A DNA stretch of 64,000 nucleotides. It comes from Subsaxibacter sp. CAU 1640. GTDB taxonomy: Bacteria > Bacteroidota > Bacteroidia > Flavobacteriales > Flavobacteriaceae. The notes below the pieces were generated by a model that made no database searches, was not told where the DNA came from, and saw only the letters and a program-made list of their open reading frames with translations. The position numbers were made by a program, and so were the translations under genes. The stretch lies in NCBI RefSeq assembly GCF_023156585.1, contig NZ_JALNMI010000003.1, positions 372,001-436,000 of the forward strand. Reading direction: 5' to 3'. Shown in pieces: positions 10,341 through 20,181 of this stretch. The stretch's first letter is position 1, and each line of letters begins with the position of its first letter.

Positions 10341-10366
10341 AAAAAGCCCAGTGAAAACTGGGCCTT
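10341..10366 (-). terminator. Intrinsic terminator of the DUF2911/TPR gene
   Basis: Perfect 7-bp stem GCCCAGT (10346-10352) / ACTGGGC (10357-10363), loop GAAA. On the minus strand it is followed by a run of T, so it chiefly serves the gene ending at 10401; on the plus strand it directly follows the recG stop but has a weak T run. Confidence 0.75.
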
Positions 10367-10400
10367 AAAAACATAATTGAACGTTTTTATGATTGATTAG

Positions 10401-11492
10401 CTACATTGCGTTTAACTGCTTTAAATATTTTTCAGAATTGGCTTTCACATTTGCTGGAGGATTCATTGACAATGATTTTTTGAAATTCTTAATTGCATTT
10501 TCCTTATCCCCAACTGTGTAATAATATTCCCCTAGACTATCATAAGCGTTGGCACTTTTTGGATTTAATACAATAGCTTGTTTAAAGTATTTTAGAGCAT
10601 TCTCATAATCTTTGGCATTCAGCATCTGATATCCAAGAAGATTTAATTGATTTTCGGTAGCCATTCCCATAGCTTCATCCATTATCTTGGCATAAGCTTG
10701 TTCATTGCCTTGTTTTCTTTCTAATTGTGCTTTCAACGCAAGATTGTTGAATGTTTTCTGACTATAAAATTGTCCTTCAATGGCATTGTCTATCCAACTT
10801 TCAGCTTCTTTATAATCTCCGCCATTGTTCAACACAAAAGTGGCCGCTTGTTCCCAAGTCTGTCTATTAAAACCTTCTTGGTTTTGAAGTTTTTCTTTAA
10901 TTTCTGCAACTACGGTTTTATTGAGATCTACTTCAATTTTAAATGGAATCTGCTTCTTTTCCCAATTGAGAGCTATAATTGCCGAGCTTGGCTTTACCTC
11001 CAAAAATTCATATGTCAATTGCTCAACATGGGGAATTGATTTGGTATTTACATCAACTCTTAAAGCATCTTCTTCGGGTTTATAAAAAAAACTGCCCCAA
11101 GCAGTACTGTTTTTTGAGAAAATAATCGTCGCTTTATTATTTTCCTCAATTATCATGTGCAATCCGTATGTACCAGCCTTTAGAGGCTTCCCCTCAACAT
11201 TTAAATCTGTGGATGTAAAAAATGTTGTATTCTCGTCGGCTCCTGCGCGCCATGGCGATTCTTTAGCGGTTCCAAACCCTAAATTATTCATGCCATATGG
11301 TACAAGATTTCCCCATATTTCACGACCATTCACGCTTGGTCTGGAATAATCTATTTGAATTTTAGTAATTCCAACCGTTTGAGAAACGGAAGCCTGCTGA
11401 CTTCCTCTTGGAAGGTTTAATTGAGCTTTAGCCTTTGTAGTAGCAATGGCCACAATTGCTGTCGCCACAATGAAAGAATAAATATGCTTCAT
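10401..11492 (-). CDS. Exported DUF2911 domain protein with C-terminal TPR repeats
   Basis: 363 residues. Signal peptide about 1-23 (IVATAIVAIATTKAKAQ). Residues about 30-190 match the DUF2911 pattern well known in Bacteroidota: SQTVGITKIQIDYSRP, GREIWGNLVPYG, WRAGADENTTF, LKAGTYGLHMI, GSFFY. The C-terminal third has TPR helices (NYENALKYFKQAIVLNPKSANAY-like, then DKENAIKNFKKSL). Function of DUF2911 is unknown; the TPRs suggest protein binding in the periplasm. Probably monocistronic with the terminator just downstream. Confidence 0.88.
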   Translation of the reverse strand: MKHIYSFIVATAIVAIATTKAKAQLNLPRGSQQASVSQTVGITKIQIDYSRPSVNGREIWGNLVPYGMNNLGFGTAKESPWRAGADENTTFFTSTDLNVEGKPLKAGTYGLHMIIEENNKATIIFSKNSTAWGSFFYKPEEDALRVDVNTKSIPHVEQLTYEFLEVKPSSAIIALNWEKKQIPFKIEVDLNKTVVAEIKEKLQNQEGFNRQTWEQAATFVLNNGGDYKEAESWIDNAIEGQFYSQKTFNNLALKAQLERKQGNEQAYAKIMDEAMGMATENQLNLLGYQMLNAKDYENALKYFKQAIVLNPKSANAYDSLGEYYYTVGDKENAIKNFKKSLSMNPPANVKANSEKYLKQLNAM

Positions 11493-11644
11493 AATGAATT
11501 GGTTATTAGTTAATAATCTAAAATTAGAAGCAAATTTAATAGGTCTCTGTTAGGAGAAAGTTAAAACAGAAAGCTCGTTTGTTAATTAACTAAAATTTAA
11601 GAGGATAGGTAATGAAAACGATGATTAATGTCACTCGCCCAAGA

Positions 11645-12862
11645 CTATTCATTCACCAATTCACTCACAAAATTTTCAAATTCTTCTTTGAATTCAACAT
11701 ATTTTTCACCTGTTGCAGGACCATTAAAACCTGTATGAATCTTTCGAACTTTCCCTTTTTTGTCGATAAAAATTGTTGTGGGATAAGATAAAACATGATT
11801 GAGCATTGGCAATTTTTCTTGTGCTTTTATTTTGTCAGATGTCCCATATTGCGCCAATAAAACTGGGTAATTAATACCTACACCATCTTCCAATCTTTTG
11901 ATACCTTTAAAGGCTGCTTCTTCAGTTTTTGCATACTCAAAAGCCAATGCTACGAATTCAATATATTGATTGCTATTTTGCTTGTAATATTCAGAATAAA
12001 ATCTGCTTTCATCAAGACAGTTTGGGCACCAGGTACCCATAATTTGGACAATCACAACTTTATTTTTAAATCGAGCATCAGTTAAAGATACCTTTTTTCC
12101 CGTTTCGTCTGGGAACGAGAAAGCAATTTTATCATAACCATCCTTCAAATAGGTCAATTTATTGGCATCAGGCAATTCGAAGTTTTCATTTCTCTTTGCG
12201 ATAAATGGCTCGTTAAAATGATTTCCTGAATAAAATGTGCCCTGCATAGCATTATTGGAAACCGTTGCAGTAAACAAAAATGCGTGCGCTCCATCAAATG
12301 CGGAGAGCTTCAACTCATCACCATCCATCACGCCTTCCAGAAATCTATAATCTCCGGTAGTTGTTTCAAACGTTCCGGTCACCTTTGTACCTTCCTGATT
12401 AAATATGCCTTTTGCCAAATATTCATCTCCTTTAACTCCTTGACTAAAAACCACTTCCCAATTACCAGTCAAATTGGTAGACGGAGTATTTTCAGGAATA
12501 TTAAAACGATTTTTTTCGCCATAATAAGCCTTAAATGGAAGAATTCTGTCCAGACTTTCTTTTATGAAATCGCCTTGCAAAATAGAGTCGGTCATTTTAA
12601 GTGCAAAATAGCCTTCAAAGACAGGCATTTGTATAAAAACTGAATCATTTCGATAGGTGATATCATCCACCAATATGACTTCATCAGCATTGAATATCTT
12701 AAGGCTCTTGTTTCCTGTAACGTCAAAGTTAAACGGAAGCACCTCACTATCTGAAATCTCCAACTCACCTCTCCAAACTCCTTGTTTCAAGGGAGTAACT
12801 TCTTCTTTGGTTTTACAAGAATACAAGGCTAGGATTGAAATAAGGTAAATTAAATTCCGCAT
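11645..12862 (-). CDS. TlpA-like thioredoxin-fold lipoprotein
   Basis: 405 residues. Lipoprotein signal with lipobox ALYSC (Cys16). Residues about 25-250 are beta-rich tandem segments (GVWRGELEISD, LTGNWEVVFSQG) resembling a lipocalin-like region; residues about 255-400 are a thioredoxin fold of TlpA/ResA type with the redox pair in GTWCPNCLDES (C-x2-C) and the cis-proline strand SYPTTIFIDKKG. Expected to be a membrane-tethered periplasmic disulfide reductase; the partner is unknown. Divergent from pheT across 121 bp. Confidence 0.88.
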   Translation of the reverse strand: MRNLIYLISILALYSCKTKEEVTPLKQGVWRGELEISDSEVLPFNFDVTGNKSLKIFNADEVILVDDITYRNDSVFIQMPVFEGYFALKMTDSILQGDFIKESLDRILPFKAYYGEKNRFNIPENTPSTNLTGNWEVVFSQGVKGDEYLAKGIFNQEGTKVTGTFETTTGDYRFLEGVMDGDELKLSAFDGAHAFLFTATVSNNAMQGTFYSGNHFNEPFIAKRNENFELPDANKLTYLKDGYDKIAFSFPDETGKKVSLTDARFKNKVVIVQIMGTWCPNCLDESRFYSEYYKQNSNQYIEFVALAFEYAKTEEAAFKGIKRLEDGVGINYPVLLAQYGTSDKIKAQEKLPMLNHVLSYPTTIFIDKKGKVRKIHTGFNGPATGEKYVEFKEEFENFVSELVNE

Positions 12863-12931
12863 AAATCAGTAGTTCACAGTTTAAAGGGTCGAAATAAAAA
12901 CAAAATACTTATAAATAAAAATTATTTAGCA

Positions 12932-12962
12932 TTTCTATTACAATTTGCTATTAGTATCTTTA
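12932..12962 (+). promoter_or_regulatory. Promoter of pheT (Bacteroidota type)
   Basis: TTTC at 12932-12935, exactly 19 bases, TATCTTTA at 12955-12962; compare TTTG-N19-TAnnTTTG. The ATG of pheT is 21 bp further on. Confidence 0.55.
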
Positions 12963-12983
12963 CACCCTTAATAAATTTAACAC

Positions 12984-15410
12984 ATGAAGATTTCTTATAA
13001 CTGGCTAAAACAGTTTATAAATGTTGATTGGTCAGCTGAAAAAATCGGTGAACTTCTTACCGATTTAGGCCTTGAAGTTGAAGGTATTGAACCGTATCAA
13101 TCCGTTAAAGGCGGATTACAAGGAATTGTTGTAGGCGAGGTTTTAACTTGCGTGCAGCATGACAATGCAGATAGGCTGAAAGTTACGACCGTAAATATTG
13201 GCGAAAACAAACCTTTACAGATTGTATGCGGCGCTCCAAACGTGGCTGTAGGCCAAAAAGTTCCTGTTGCAACCATAGGAACGACCCTTTATACCGCTGA
13301 AGGTGAAGCTTGGACTATCAAAAAAGGAAAAATTAGAGGTGAAGAAAGCCATGGAATGATTTGTGCAGAAGATGAGTTAGGATTGGGCAAATCGCATGAC
13401 GGCATTATGGTTCTAGATAATAGTTTGCAAGTTGGGACGCTTGTCGCTGATGTTTTCAAGGTTGAAAATGATCAGGTTTTTGAAATCGGATTGACCCCAA
13501 ACAGGGCTGACGCGATGAGTCATTTTGGAACTGCTCGCGACCTTAAGGCTGGCCTGGTTCAAAAGGAGATAAATGTTGAGTTGATTACACCTTCGGTCAG
13601 TTCATTTCATGTAGATAGTAGAACTCTTAAAATTGATGTTGAAGTTGAGGATAAAACATTGGCACCACGATATTGTGGTGTGACAATTTCTGGACTTAAA
13701 GTTGCCGAATCACCTTCTTGGCTTCAAAACAGATTAAAAGCCATAGGTTTAATGCCAAAAAACAATGTAGTTGATATAACCAACTATGTTTTGCATGAGC
13801 TAGGCCAACCGCTTCATGCTTTTGACGCTTCAAAAATCACAGGAAATAAAGTGGTGGTGAAAACACTTCCGACAGGTACAAAATTTACCACACTTGATGG
13901 TGTGGATCGTGAATTGCACGAAGAAGATCTGATGATTTGCAATGCTGAAAACCCAATGTGTATTGCTGGTGTTTTTGGCGGAATTGATTCTGGCGTAACC
14001 GAAAGCACCACAAGTATCTTTTTGGAAAGCGCTTACTTCAATCCCGTAAGCGTTAGAAAAACTGCAAAGCGCCATGCCATGAATACCGATGCGTCTTTTA
14101 GATTTGAACGAGGCATCGACCCAAATATCACTGAATATGCTTTAAAACGCGCTGCCCTTTTAATTCAAGAGGTCGCAGGCGGAAAAATCACTAGCGACAT
14201 CATTGATTTGTACCCTAAAAAGATTGAGGATTTTCAAGTTAGGTTATCATTTGAAAATGCAAGCAAGATGATAGGTGAAGAAATTCCAAAAGAAATCATC
14301 AAACGCATCTTAACATCATTAGACATCAAAATCAATAATGTTACTGAAACCGGACTCGGATTGACGATTCCTGCATATCGCAATGATGTATCACGTGAGG
14401 CTGATGTTATTGAGGAAATTCTTCGGGTGTATGGTTACAACAATATCAACACGACCGAAAAACTGAATGCAAGTATTTCCAATATGTCAAAATTTGAAGA
14501 TTATAAACTTCAGAATGTTATTGGAAACCAATTGGCTGCACAAGGATTTTTCGAAATCATGTCAAATTCACTGACGACTCCAAATTATATAAAGTTAAGC
14601 AACAATTTGAACGAAGACCACAATGTTGCCATGCTTAATCCTTTGAGCAATGATTTGAGCGTGATGCGCCAAAGTTTGTTGTTCTCCGGGCTTGAAGCTG
14701 TAGAACACAATATCAACAGAAGACGTTACGACCTTAAATTGTTCGAATTTGGAAAAACTTACCACAATTATAATGGCAATCGTGAAGAATTTAAACATCT
14801 ATCGATTTTCGTTACCGGAAATAAAAATACCGAACGTTGGAATTCTACAACAACACCGAGTGATTTTTTCTTTCTTAAAGGAACCGTTACAGCTGTACTA
14901 AACCGTTTGGGAATCTCGAATTTCAAATCTTCTCCCATTCAAAATGATGCTTTTAGTGAAGGTGTCAGCCTTTCATTGGGTAAAACCAAATTAGTGGAAT
15001 TTGGATTGATTCATAAAAAAGCCTTGAAACATTTTGGAATCACTCAAGATGTTTTATTTGCAGATTTTGACTGGGACAACGTTCTTTCAATGGCGAAACA
15101 CAACAATATCAAGTTTAAAGACATCCCGAAATACCCTGAAGTGAGACGAGATTTCGCATTGCTGCTTGATGAAACCATTACTTTTGAACAGATTGATAGC
15201 ATTGCGATGAAAACCGAGAAACAATTGCTGAAAGATGTTGATTTGTTCGATGTATATCAAGGAAAAAATCTTCCAAAAGGAAAGAAAAGCTATGCAGTGA
15301 GTTTTATTCTTCAAGATGAACACAACACTTTGACGGATAAACAGATTGACAAAATAATGAGCAAGCTCCAAAGCAATTTTGAAAAGGAACTTGGCGCCGA
15401 ATTGAGATAA
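12984..15410 (+). CDS. pheT: Phenylalanine--tRNA ligase beta subunit
   Basis: 808 residues, the normal length for the long bacterial form. Order of domains: N-terminal MKISYNWLKQFINV; tRNA-binding OB fold (about 40-150, VGEVLTCVQHDNADRLKVTTV, QIVCGAPNV); B3/B4 editing region (GLMPKNNVVDITNYVLHELGQP, FRFERGIDP); B5; catalytic-like core; C-terminal FDX-ACB anticodon domain (FKDIPKYPEVRRDFALLLDE). Charges tRNA-Phe with the alpha subunit, whose gene is not in the window. Transcribed alone; convergent with the DNA methyltransferase. Confidence 0.98.
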   Translation: MKISYNWLKQFINVDWSAEKIGELLTDLGLEVEGIEPYQSVKGGLQGIVVGEVLTCVQHDNADRLKVTTVNIGENKPLQIVCGAPNVAVGQKVPVATIGTTLYTAEGEAWTIKKGKIRGEESHGMICAEDELGLGKSHDGIMVLDNSLQVGTLVADVFKVENDQVFEIGLTPNRADAMSHFGTARDLKAGLVQKEINVELITPSVSSFHVDSRTLKIDVEVEDKTLAPRYCGVTISGLKVAESPSWLQNRLKAIGLMPKNNVVDITNYVLHELGQPLHAFDASKITGNKVVVKTLPTGTKFTTLDGVDRELHEEDLMICNAENPMCIAGVFGGIDSGVTESTTSIFLESAYFNPVSVRKTAKRHAMNTDASFRFERGIDPNITEYALKRAALLIQEVAGGKITSDIIDLYPKKIEDFQVRLSFENASKMIGEEIPKEIIKRILTSLDIKINNVTETGLGLTIPAYRNDVSREADVIEEILRVYGYNNINTTEKLNASISNMSKFEDYKLQNVIGNQLAAQGFFEIMSNSLTTPNYIKLSNNLNEDHNVAMLNPLSNDLSVMRQSLLFSGLEAVEHNINRRRYDLKLFEFGKTYHNYNGNREEFKHLSIFVTGNKNTERWNSTTTPSDFFFLKGTVTAVLNRLGISNFKSSPIQNDAFSEGVSLSLGKTKLVEFGLIHKKALKHFGITQDVLFADFDWDNVLSMAKHNNIKFKDIPKYPEVRRDFALLLDETITFEQIDSIAMKTEKQLLKDVDLFDVYQGKNLPKGKKSYAVSFILQDEHNTLTDKQIDKIMSKLQSNFEKELGAELR

Positions 15411-15457
15411 CGATTGAAGATTGAAGATTGACAATTAAGTGCATTGGTCAGAATTAC

Positions 15458-16588
15458 CTATGGTGTACATGTTAATTGCTCCTTCAGTATTTTAGCAATT
15501 TCAAAAGCCATTAAAGGCGGAACGGCATTGCCAATTTGTTGGTACTGGCTCAAGCCTTTTTCCCAGCTCATTTTAGTGCGCATACCTTCAAAAATAAAAT
15601 CATCTGGAAAAGATTGTAACCTCGCTCCTTCTCTTGCCGTGAAATTTCTATGAAGATGCGGATGTATAAAATTGCTTTGAAAACTCGCAGCAATGGTTGG
15701 CGCTGGTTTATCGGCAATCAAACGCAAATTATTTTGACTGAATTTAATTTTTGATTTCGCTGTCGGATTTCCTCGCTGTACTGCACCATGTGTTTCCCAA
15801 ACATCCAATAGATTTTTTCCTGGCTGAATGGCTTTAAAACGCTCAATCAACCGTTTGGTGTGTTTCATGGCGATGTGGTTATAAACTTTGTTAGCTTTAT
15901 TTCGCATCCGCATTTGATAGTTATTTTGAGGTGCAGATGCATAATCCATCACTTCTTTTCCTTCTCCAGCTTGTATTGGAGGTAAATCTGAAGTGGCTTC
16001 ATCTACCGTTATTTCAACATCGACACATCGTTCAGGAAATCTAGGTGATTGATTCAAATCTTTTCGTATACCAATAATAATTACGCGCTCTCTTGCTTGC
16101 GGCACGCCATAATCAGATGCTTTCAAAATCTTATAATCAACCTCATATCCATACTTTCCTGCCAACTTCAATTCTTCAAGTATTTGAAGCATCACTTTTC
16201 CAGATTGCATCGACAATAAACCTTTCACATTTTCCATCACAAAAGCCTTCGGACCGTACCAATCAATAGTTTTAACAAATTCATAAAACAACCTGTTTCT
16301 TGGGTCGTCTTTTACTTTGTTGCGCTTTTTATTGGCCAAACTGAATCCTTGACAAGGTGGTCCGCCAATAATTACATCAACAGCTGTTTTGTTGATATAA
16401 ACATCAAAATCTGATTTCTTGAAATTTGAAAGGTCTCCACACAGAAAAGGAATTTCTGGAAAGTTTGTAGCGAAGGTTTTTTCGCAATTTTCATCAATAT
16501 CTGAAGCCAATAGAGAATTAAATCCAGTCCATGAAAAACCCAGGGTCATTCCTCCGCAACCAGAAAACAAATCAATCGAAGTTAGCAT
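15458..16588 (-). CDS. DNA (cytosine-5) methyltransferase, solitary
   Basis: 376 residues. Complete set of C5-methylase motifs: I DLFSGCGGMTLGF, IV GGPPCQGFS (catalytic Cys79), VI ENVKGLL (Glu119-Val121), VIII QARERVIIIG (164-173), and X QYQQIGNAVPPLMA at the C-terminus, so it should be active. The target-recognition region (about 230-310) gives no specificity by eye. No restriction endonuclease or vsr-like gene adjoins it: pheT and tpx flank it and both are housekeeping. It could be an orphan epigenetic methylase or a relic of a restriction-modification insertion. Confidence 0.95.
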   Translation of the reverse strand: MLTSIDLFSGCGGMTLGFSWTGFNSLLASDIDENCEKTFATNFPEIPFLCGDLSNFKKSDFDVYINKTAVDVIIGGPPCQGFSLANKKRNKVKDDPRNRLFYEFVKTIDWYGPKAFVMENVKGLLSMQSGKVMLQILEELKLAGKYGYEVDYKILKASDYGVPQARERVIIIGIRKDLNQSPRFPERCVDVEITVDEATSDLPPIQAGEGKEVMDYASAPQNNYQMRMRNKANKVYNHIAMKHTKRLIERFKAIQPGKNLLDVWETHGAVQRGNPTAKSKIKFSQNNLRLIADKPAPTIAASFQSNFIHPHLHRNFTAREGARLQSFPDDFIFEGMRTKMSWEKGLSQYQQIGNAVPPLMAFEIAKILKEQLTCTP

Positions 16589-16751
16589 ATCTATTTTATC
16601 TTCGGCAATAATACTAAAATCATTCTACAAATTTGAAACCTTATTTCATACGTAAGAAAACCACCTAAATTTAGATGGAAAATATTATACTTTTTTTAAG
16701 GAATAAACTTCAAATTATCCTTAATTTTAACATTCTAAAATTCATAACACT

Positions 16752-17252
16752 ATGGCAACAGTTACACTTAAAGGAAATAAGATACACACTTCAGGAAATT
16801 TACCATCTAAAGGTGACAAAGCTCCTGATTTTAAATTGACTGCAACCGATTTATCCACTAAAACCTTGAACGATTTCAAAGGACATAATTTAGTGTTGAA
16901 CATTTTTCCAAGTGTTGATACTGGCACTTGTGCTACTTCCGTTAGAAAATTCAACAAAGAAGCAAGTGAATTGCAAGACACCAAAGTATTATGCATTTCA
17001 CACGATTTACCTTTTGCATTTTCAAGGTTTTGCGGAGCAGAAGGACTTGATAATGTAGTAAGCTTGTCGGATTTTAAAGATGGAAGTTTTGGTAAAACTT
17101 ATGGTCTGGACTTTGTTGATGGTCCGTTGGAAGCGTTACATTCTCGATGCATTGTCGTCATCAATAAAGATGGCAAGGTAGTTCATACGGAGCAAGTTCC
17201 TGAAATCGTTGATGAACCTAACTACCAAGCTGCCATAGACGCACTTTCATAA
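16752..17252 (+). CDS. tpx: Thiol peroxidase (atypical 2-Cys peroxiredoxin)
   Basis: 166 residues. Tpx signature with peroxidatic cysteine in PSVDTGTCATSVRKF (Cys60) and resolving cysteine in FSRFCGAEG (Cys94), spacing as in characterised Tpx. Reduces hydroperoxides using thioredoxin in the cytoplasm. Starts MATVTLKGNKIHTSG. The next gene (diacylglycerol kinase type) begins 8 bp after its stop, so the two are probably co-transcribed. Confidence 0.97.
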   Translation: MATVTLKGNKIHTSGNLPSKGDKAPDFKLTATDLSTKTLNDFKGHNLVLNIFPSVDTGTCATSVRKFNKEASELQDTKVLCISHDLPFAFSRFCGAEGLDNVVSLSDFKDGSFGKTYGLDFVDGPLEALHSRCIVVINKDGKVVHTEQVPEIVDEPNYQAAIDALS

Positions 17253-17260
17253 TTGCATCA

Positions 17261-17644
17261 ATGACCCAAAAGAAAGAATCATTCCTGATAAACAGGTTAA
17301 AAAGTGTGCGCTATGCTTTTAATGGCGCACTCTATTTATGTAAAACAGAGTCAAGCATTAAGATTCAGCTATTCATAACTGTTTTCGTGACTATTGCAGG
17401 CTTTTATTTCAATATTTCCAAAACAGAATGGCTCTTTCAAATTGCAATGATTGGATTGGTAATGAGCATAGAAGGCATCAACACAGCCATTGAGTATATT
17501 GCAGACTTCATACATCCAGATTTGCATTCTAGCATAGGTAGAATCAAGGATATTGCTGCAGGTGCAGTTTTTATTGCTTCTATAGCTGCTGTGGTAGGTG
17601 CCATCATTATTTACTACCCGAAAATTGTCTTAATGTTTATCTAA
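17261..17644 (+). CDS. dgkA: Diacylglycerol / undecaprenol kinase family membrane protein
   Basis: 127 residues with three membrane helices (about 32-50, 54-72 and 97-120) and the DagK family core EGINTAIEYIADFIHPD, in which the Glu and Asn/Glu residues bind ATP-Mg. The preceding amphipathic segment SVRYAFNGALYLCKTESSIKIQL is typical. Phosphorylates a lipid alcohol, either diacylglycerol or undecaprenol; sequence alone does not settle which, so the symbol denotes the family. Eight bases after tpx. Confidence 0.88.
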   Translation: MTQKKESFLINRLKSVRYAFNGALYLCKTESSIKIQLFITVFVTIAGFYFNISKTEWLFQIAMIGLVMSIEGINTAIEYIADFIHPDLHSSIGRIKDIAAGAVFIASIAAVVGAIIIYYPKIVLMFI

Positions 17645-17740
17645 AAAAGGGGATTTCCAATGATATTTCAATGTTCATAAGTCCCTTTAAAATTATACTA
17701 TTTACTTATAGTTTCCGTTAGGATAAACGTCAGTAATTTG

Positions 17741-17748
17741 TATTTTTG
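17741..17748 (+). promoter_or_regulatory. Candidate -7 element upstream of ftsK
   Basis: TATTTTTG is a perfect TAnnTTTG match, 22 bp before the chosen ftsK ATG at 17770. The -33 position carries only TTAG, so the match is partial. Confidence 0.5.
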
Positions 17749-17769
17749 TTTCAATCTAACAACGTGTTG

Positions 17770-20160
17770 ATGGCGAAGAAGAAAACCAAGACGAAAAGCA
17801 GTACTTCAACTAAAATCAAAAAACCGAGTTTCAAGTTATCAAGCCAACAAAAACTAATTTTTGGAAGCTTGCTGATTATTCTTGGTATTTTGATGTTCAT
17901 TGCCTTTCTCTCCTTCTTTTTTACTGGTAAGGTCGACCAGAGCACACTTACCGAAATGTCATCAAGAGACGTAAAAGCAGAAAACTGGCTGAACAAAGTC
18001 GGTGCTTGGGTGAGCGATTTCTTCATCATCAAGGGCTTTGGAATCTCTTCTTTTATTTTTTCCGGATTGCTTTTTCTTTCTGGGATTTACGTTACGCTCG
18101 ACCTAAAAAAAGCCAAACTTCGCAAGCATTGGATTTGGGGAACACTGATTGCCATTTGGTTTTCAATTCTCTTCGGATTTTTTGCACATAAATATGACGC
18201 ACTTGGCGGCACCATTGGTTTTGAAATGAATAGTTTCCTTCAGGATTACATTGGTGTGATTGGAACGGTGTTGTTATTGGTATTTGGATTGATTGCCTAT
18301 TTGGCGATTCGATTTAAAGTCACTGGTCAACATTTTGTGGATTTATTTAAATCTGCCAAAAAGGATTTGAAATCAGATTATCAATTGGAGAATGAAGACA
18401 ATGGCTATGCAGCCATTGATAATGATTTGACAGCTGAAGCTGAAGATATCAAGTCTGCTTTCGACTTAACACCAGTAAAAAGTGAACCTACCATCGAAAA
18501 ACATTCAAAGCCTGCAGTAGTTAATGAAACAAAACCTGTATTTAATGAGCCAATTAAAGCTCCAGAGAGTGATGTTGCCATTGAGGTAGAAGAGATTGCA
18601 GAAGAAGAATCTGAAATTGATAATCTCTCCAATAAATTGGTGGAAGACTTTGGGCAGTTCGACCCAACTCTTGAATTGAGCAAATACCAGTTCCCTCCTC
18701 TCGATTTATTGAAAAAATACGATTCTGAAGGCATCACTATCAACCAAGAAGAGCTTGAAGAAAATAAAAACAAGATTGTTGAGACCTTAAATAATTATAA
18801 TATCGGTATTGCAAACATTAAAGCAACTATTGGTCCGACAGTTACACTTTATGAAATTGTTCCAAATGCTGGAGTGCGTATTTCAAAAATCAAGAATTTA
18901 GAAGATGATATCGCATTGTCATTAGCTGCTCTTGGCATTCGTATCATCGCTCCTATTCCTGGCAAGGGAACTATTGGTATCGAGGTTCCGAATAAAAATT
19001 CAACTATTGTATCGATGCGTTCGGTCATTGCATCACAAAAGTTTCAAAAATCAGATATGGAATTGCCAATTGCCTTTGGTAAAACCATAAGCAATGAAAC
19101 TATGGTGGTCGATTTGGCAAAAATGCCTCACCTCTTAATGGCTGGTGCTACTGGTCAAGGTAAATCAGTAGGATTGAATGCGGTGTTGACGTCTTTATTG
19201 TACAAAAAACATCCAGCGGAAGTCAAATTCGTATTGGTCGATCCTAAAAAAGTGGAGTTGACTTTATTCAACAAAATAGAACGTCATTATTTGGCAAAAT
19301 TGCCTGACAGTGAAGAAGCCATCATTACAGACAATACTAAAGTGATTCACACTTTGAACTCCTTGTGTATTGAGATGGACAACCGTTACGAGATGCTGAA
19401 AAATGCAATGTGCCGTAACATCAAGGAATACAACGAGAAGTTCAAGGCAAGAAAATTGAATCCTAATGAAGGTCATCAATATTTACCATACATCGTTTTG
19501 GTGGTGGATGAGTTTGCCGACTTGATTATGACCGCTGGCAAGGAAGTAGAAACGCCGATAGCACGTTTAGCGCAATTGGCGAGAGCTATTGGTATCCATT
19601 TGATTATTGCCACACAGCGTCCATCTGTCAATGTAATCACTGGTATTATCAAAGCTAATTTCCCTGCTCGTATTGCTTTTAGGGTAACTTCCAAAATAGA
19701 TTCAAGGACTATCTTGGACAATTCTGGTGCCGATCAATTGATAGGTCGTGGAGATATGCTGTACACCCAAGGAAATGAGTTGACACGTATTCAATGTGCC
19801 TTTGTGGACACACCAGAAGTGGAGAACATAACAGAGTACATTGGCAACCAAAAAGCATATCCAGATGCCTATCTTCTGCCAGAATATGTAGGTGAAGAGA
19901 ATGGCACAAGTCTTGATATAGATATAGCCGACAGAGATAAACTGTTTAAAGAAGCTGCAGAGGTCATTGTTACGGCACAACAAGGATCGGCATCACTGTT
20001 ACAGCGCAAGCTGAAATTGGGCTATAACAGAGCTGGTAGATTGATAGATCAACTGGAGGCTGCAGGGATTGTTGGTCCTTTTGAAGGTAGCAAGGCGCGA
20101 CAGGTTTTGGTACCAGATCTTGTGGCTTTGGAACAATTATTGGAAAATGAAACCATCTAA
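17770..20160 (+). CDS. ftsK: DNA translocase FtsK
   Basis: 796 residues starting MAKKKTKTKSS; the ATG 24 bp upstream overlaps the promoter element and was rejected. Four membrane helices lie in about residues 30-190, then an acidic linker (about 200-320), then the translocase motor: alpha region, Walker A GATGQGKS (459-466), Walker B IVLVVDEFADL, ARAIGIHLIIATQRPSV, and a C-terminal gamma winged helix (LQRKLKLGYNRAGRLIDQLE) that reads polar DNA motifs. Couples division to terminal chromosome segregation. First gene of a same-strand run with lolA, the LptF/G permease and ribB. Confidence 0.97.
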   Translation: MAKKKTKTKSSTSTKIKKPSFKLSSQQKLIFGSLLIILGILMFIAFLSFFFTGKVDQSTLTEMSSRDVKAENWLNKVGAWVSDFFIIKGFGISSFIFSGLLFLSGIYVTLDLKKAKLRKHWIWGTLIAIWFSILFGFFAHKYDALGGTIGFEMNSFLQDYIGVIGTVLLLVFGLIAYLAIRFKVTGQHFVDLFKSAKKDLKSDYQLENEDNGYAAIDNDLTAEAEDIKSAFDLTPVKSEPTIEKHSKPAVVNETKPVFNEPIKAPESDVAIEVEEIAEEESEIDNLSNKLVEDFGQFDPTLELSKYQFPPLDLLKKYDSEGITINQEELEENKNKIVETLNNYNIGIANIKATIGPTVTLYEIVPNAGVRISKIKNLEDDIALSLAALGIRIIAPIPGKGTIGIEVPNKNSTIVSMRSVIASQKFQKSDMELPIAFGKTISNETMVVDLAKMPHLLMAGATGQGKSVGLNAVLTSLLYKKHPAEVKFVLVDPKKVELTLFNKIERHYLAKLPDSEEAIITDNTKVIHTLNSLCIEMDNRYEMLKNAMCRNIKEYNEKFKARKLNPNEGHQYLPYIVLVVDEFADLIMTAGKEVETPIARLAQLARAIGIHLIIATQRPSVNVITGIIKANFPARIAFRVTSKIDSRTILDNSGADQLIGRGDMLYTQGNELTRIQCAFVDTPEVENITEYIGNQKAYPDAYLLPEYVGEENGTSLDIDIADRDKLFKEAAEVIVTAQQGSASLLQRKLKLGYNRAGRLIDQLEAAGIVGPFEGSKARQVLVPDLVALEQLLENETI

Positions 20161-20181
20161 AAAAATACAATTTATTTAATT

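Noticed and set aside
15411-15457. Terminator between pheT and the methyltransferase
   Set aside because: Only short direct repeats (GATTGAA) are present; no stem with a T run.
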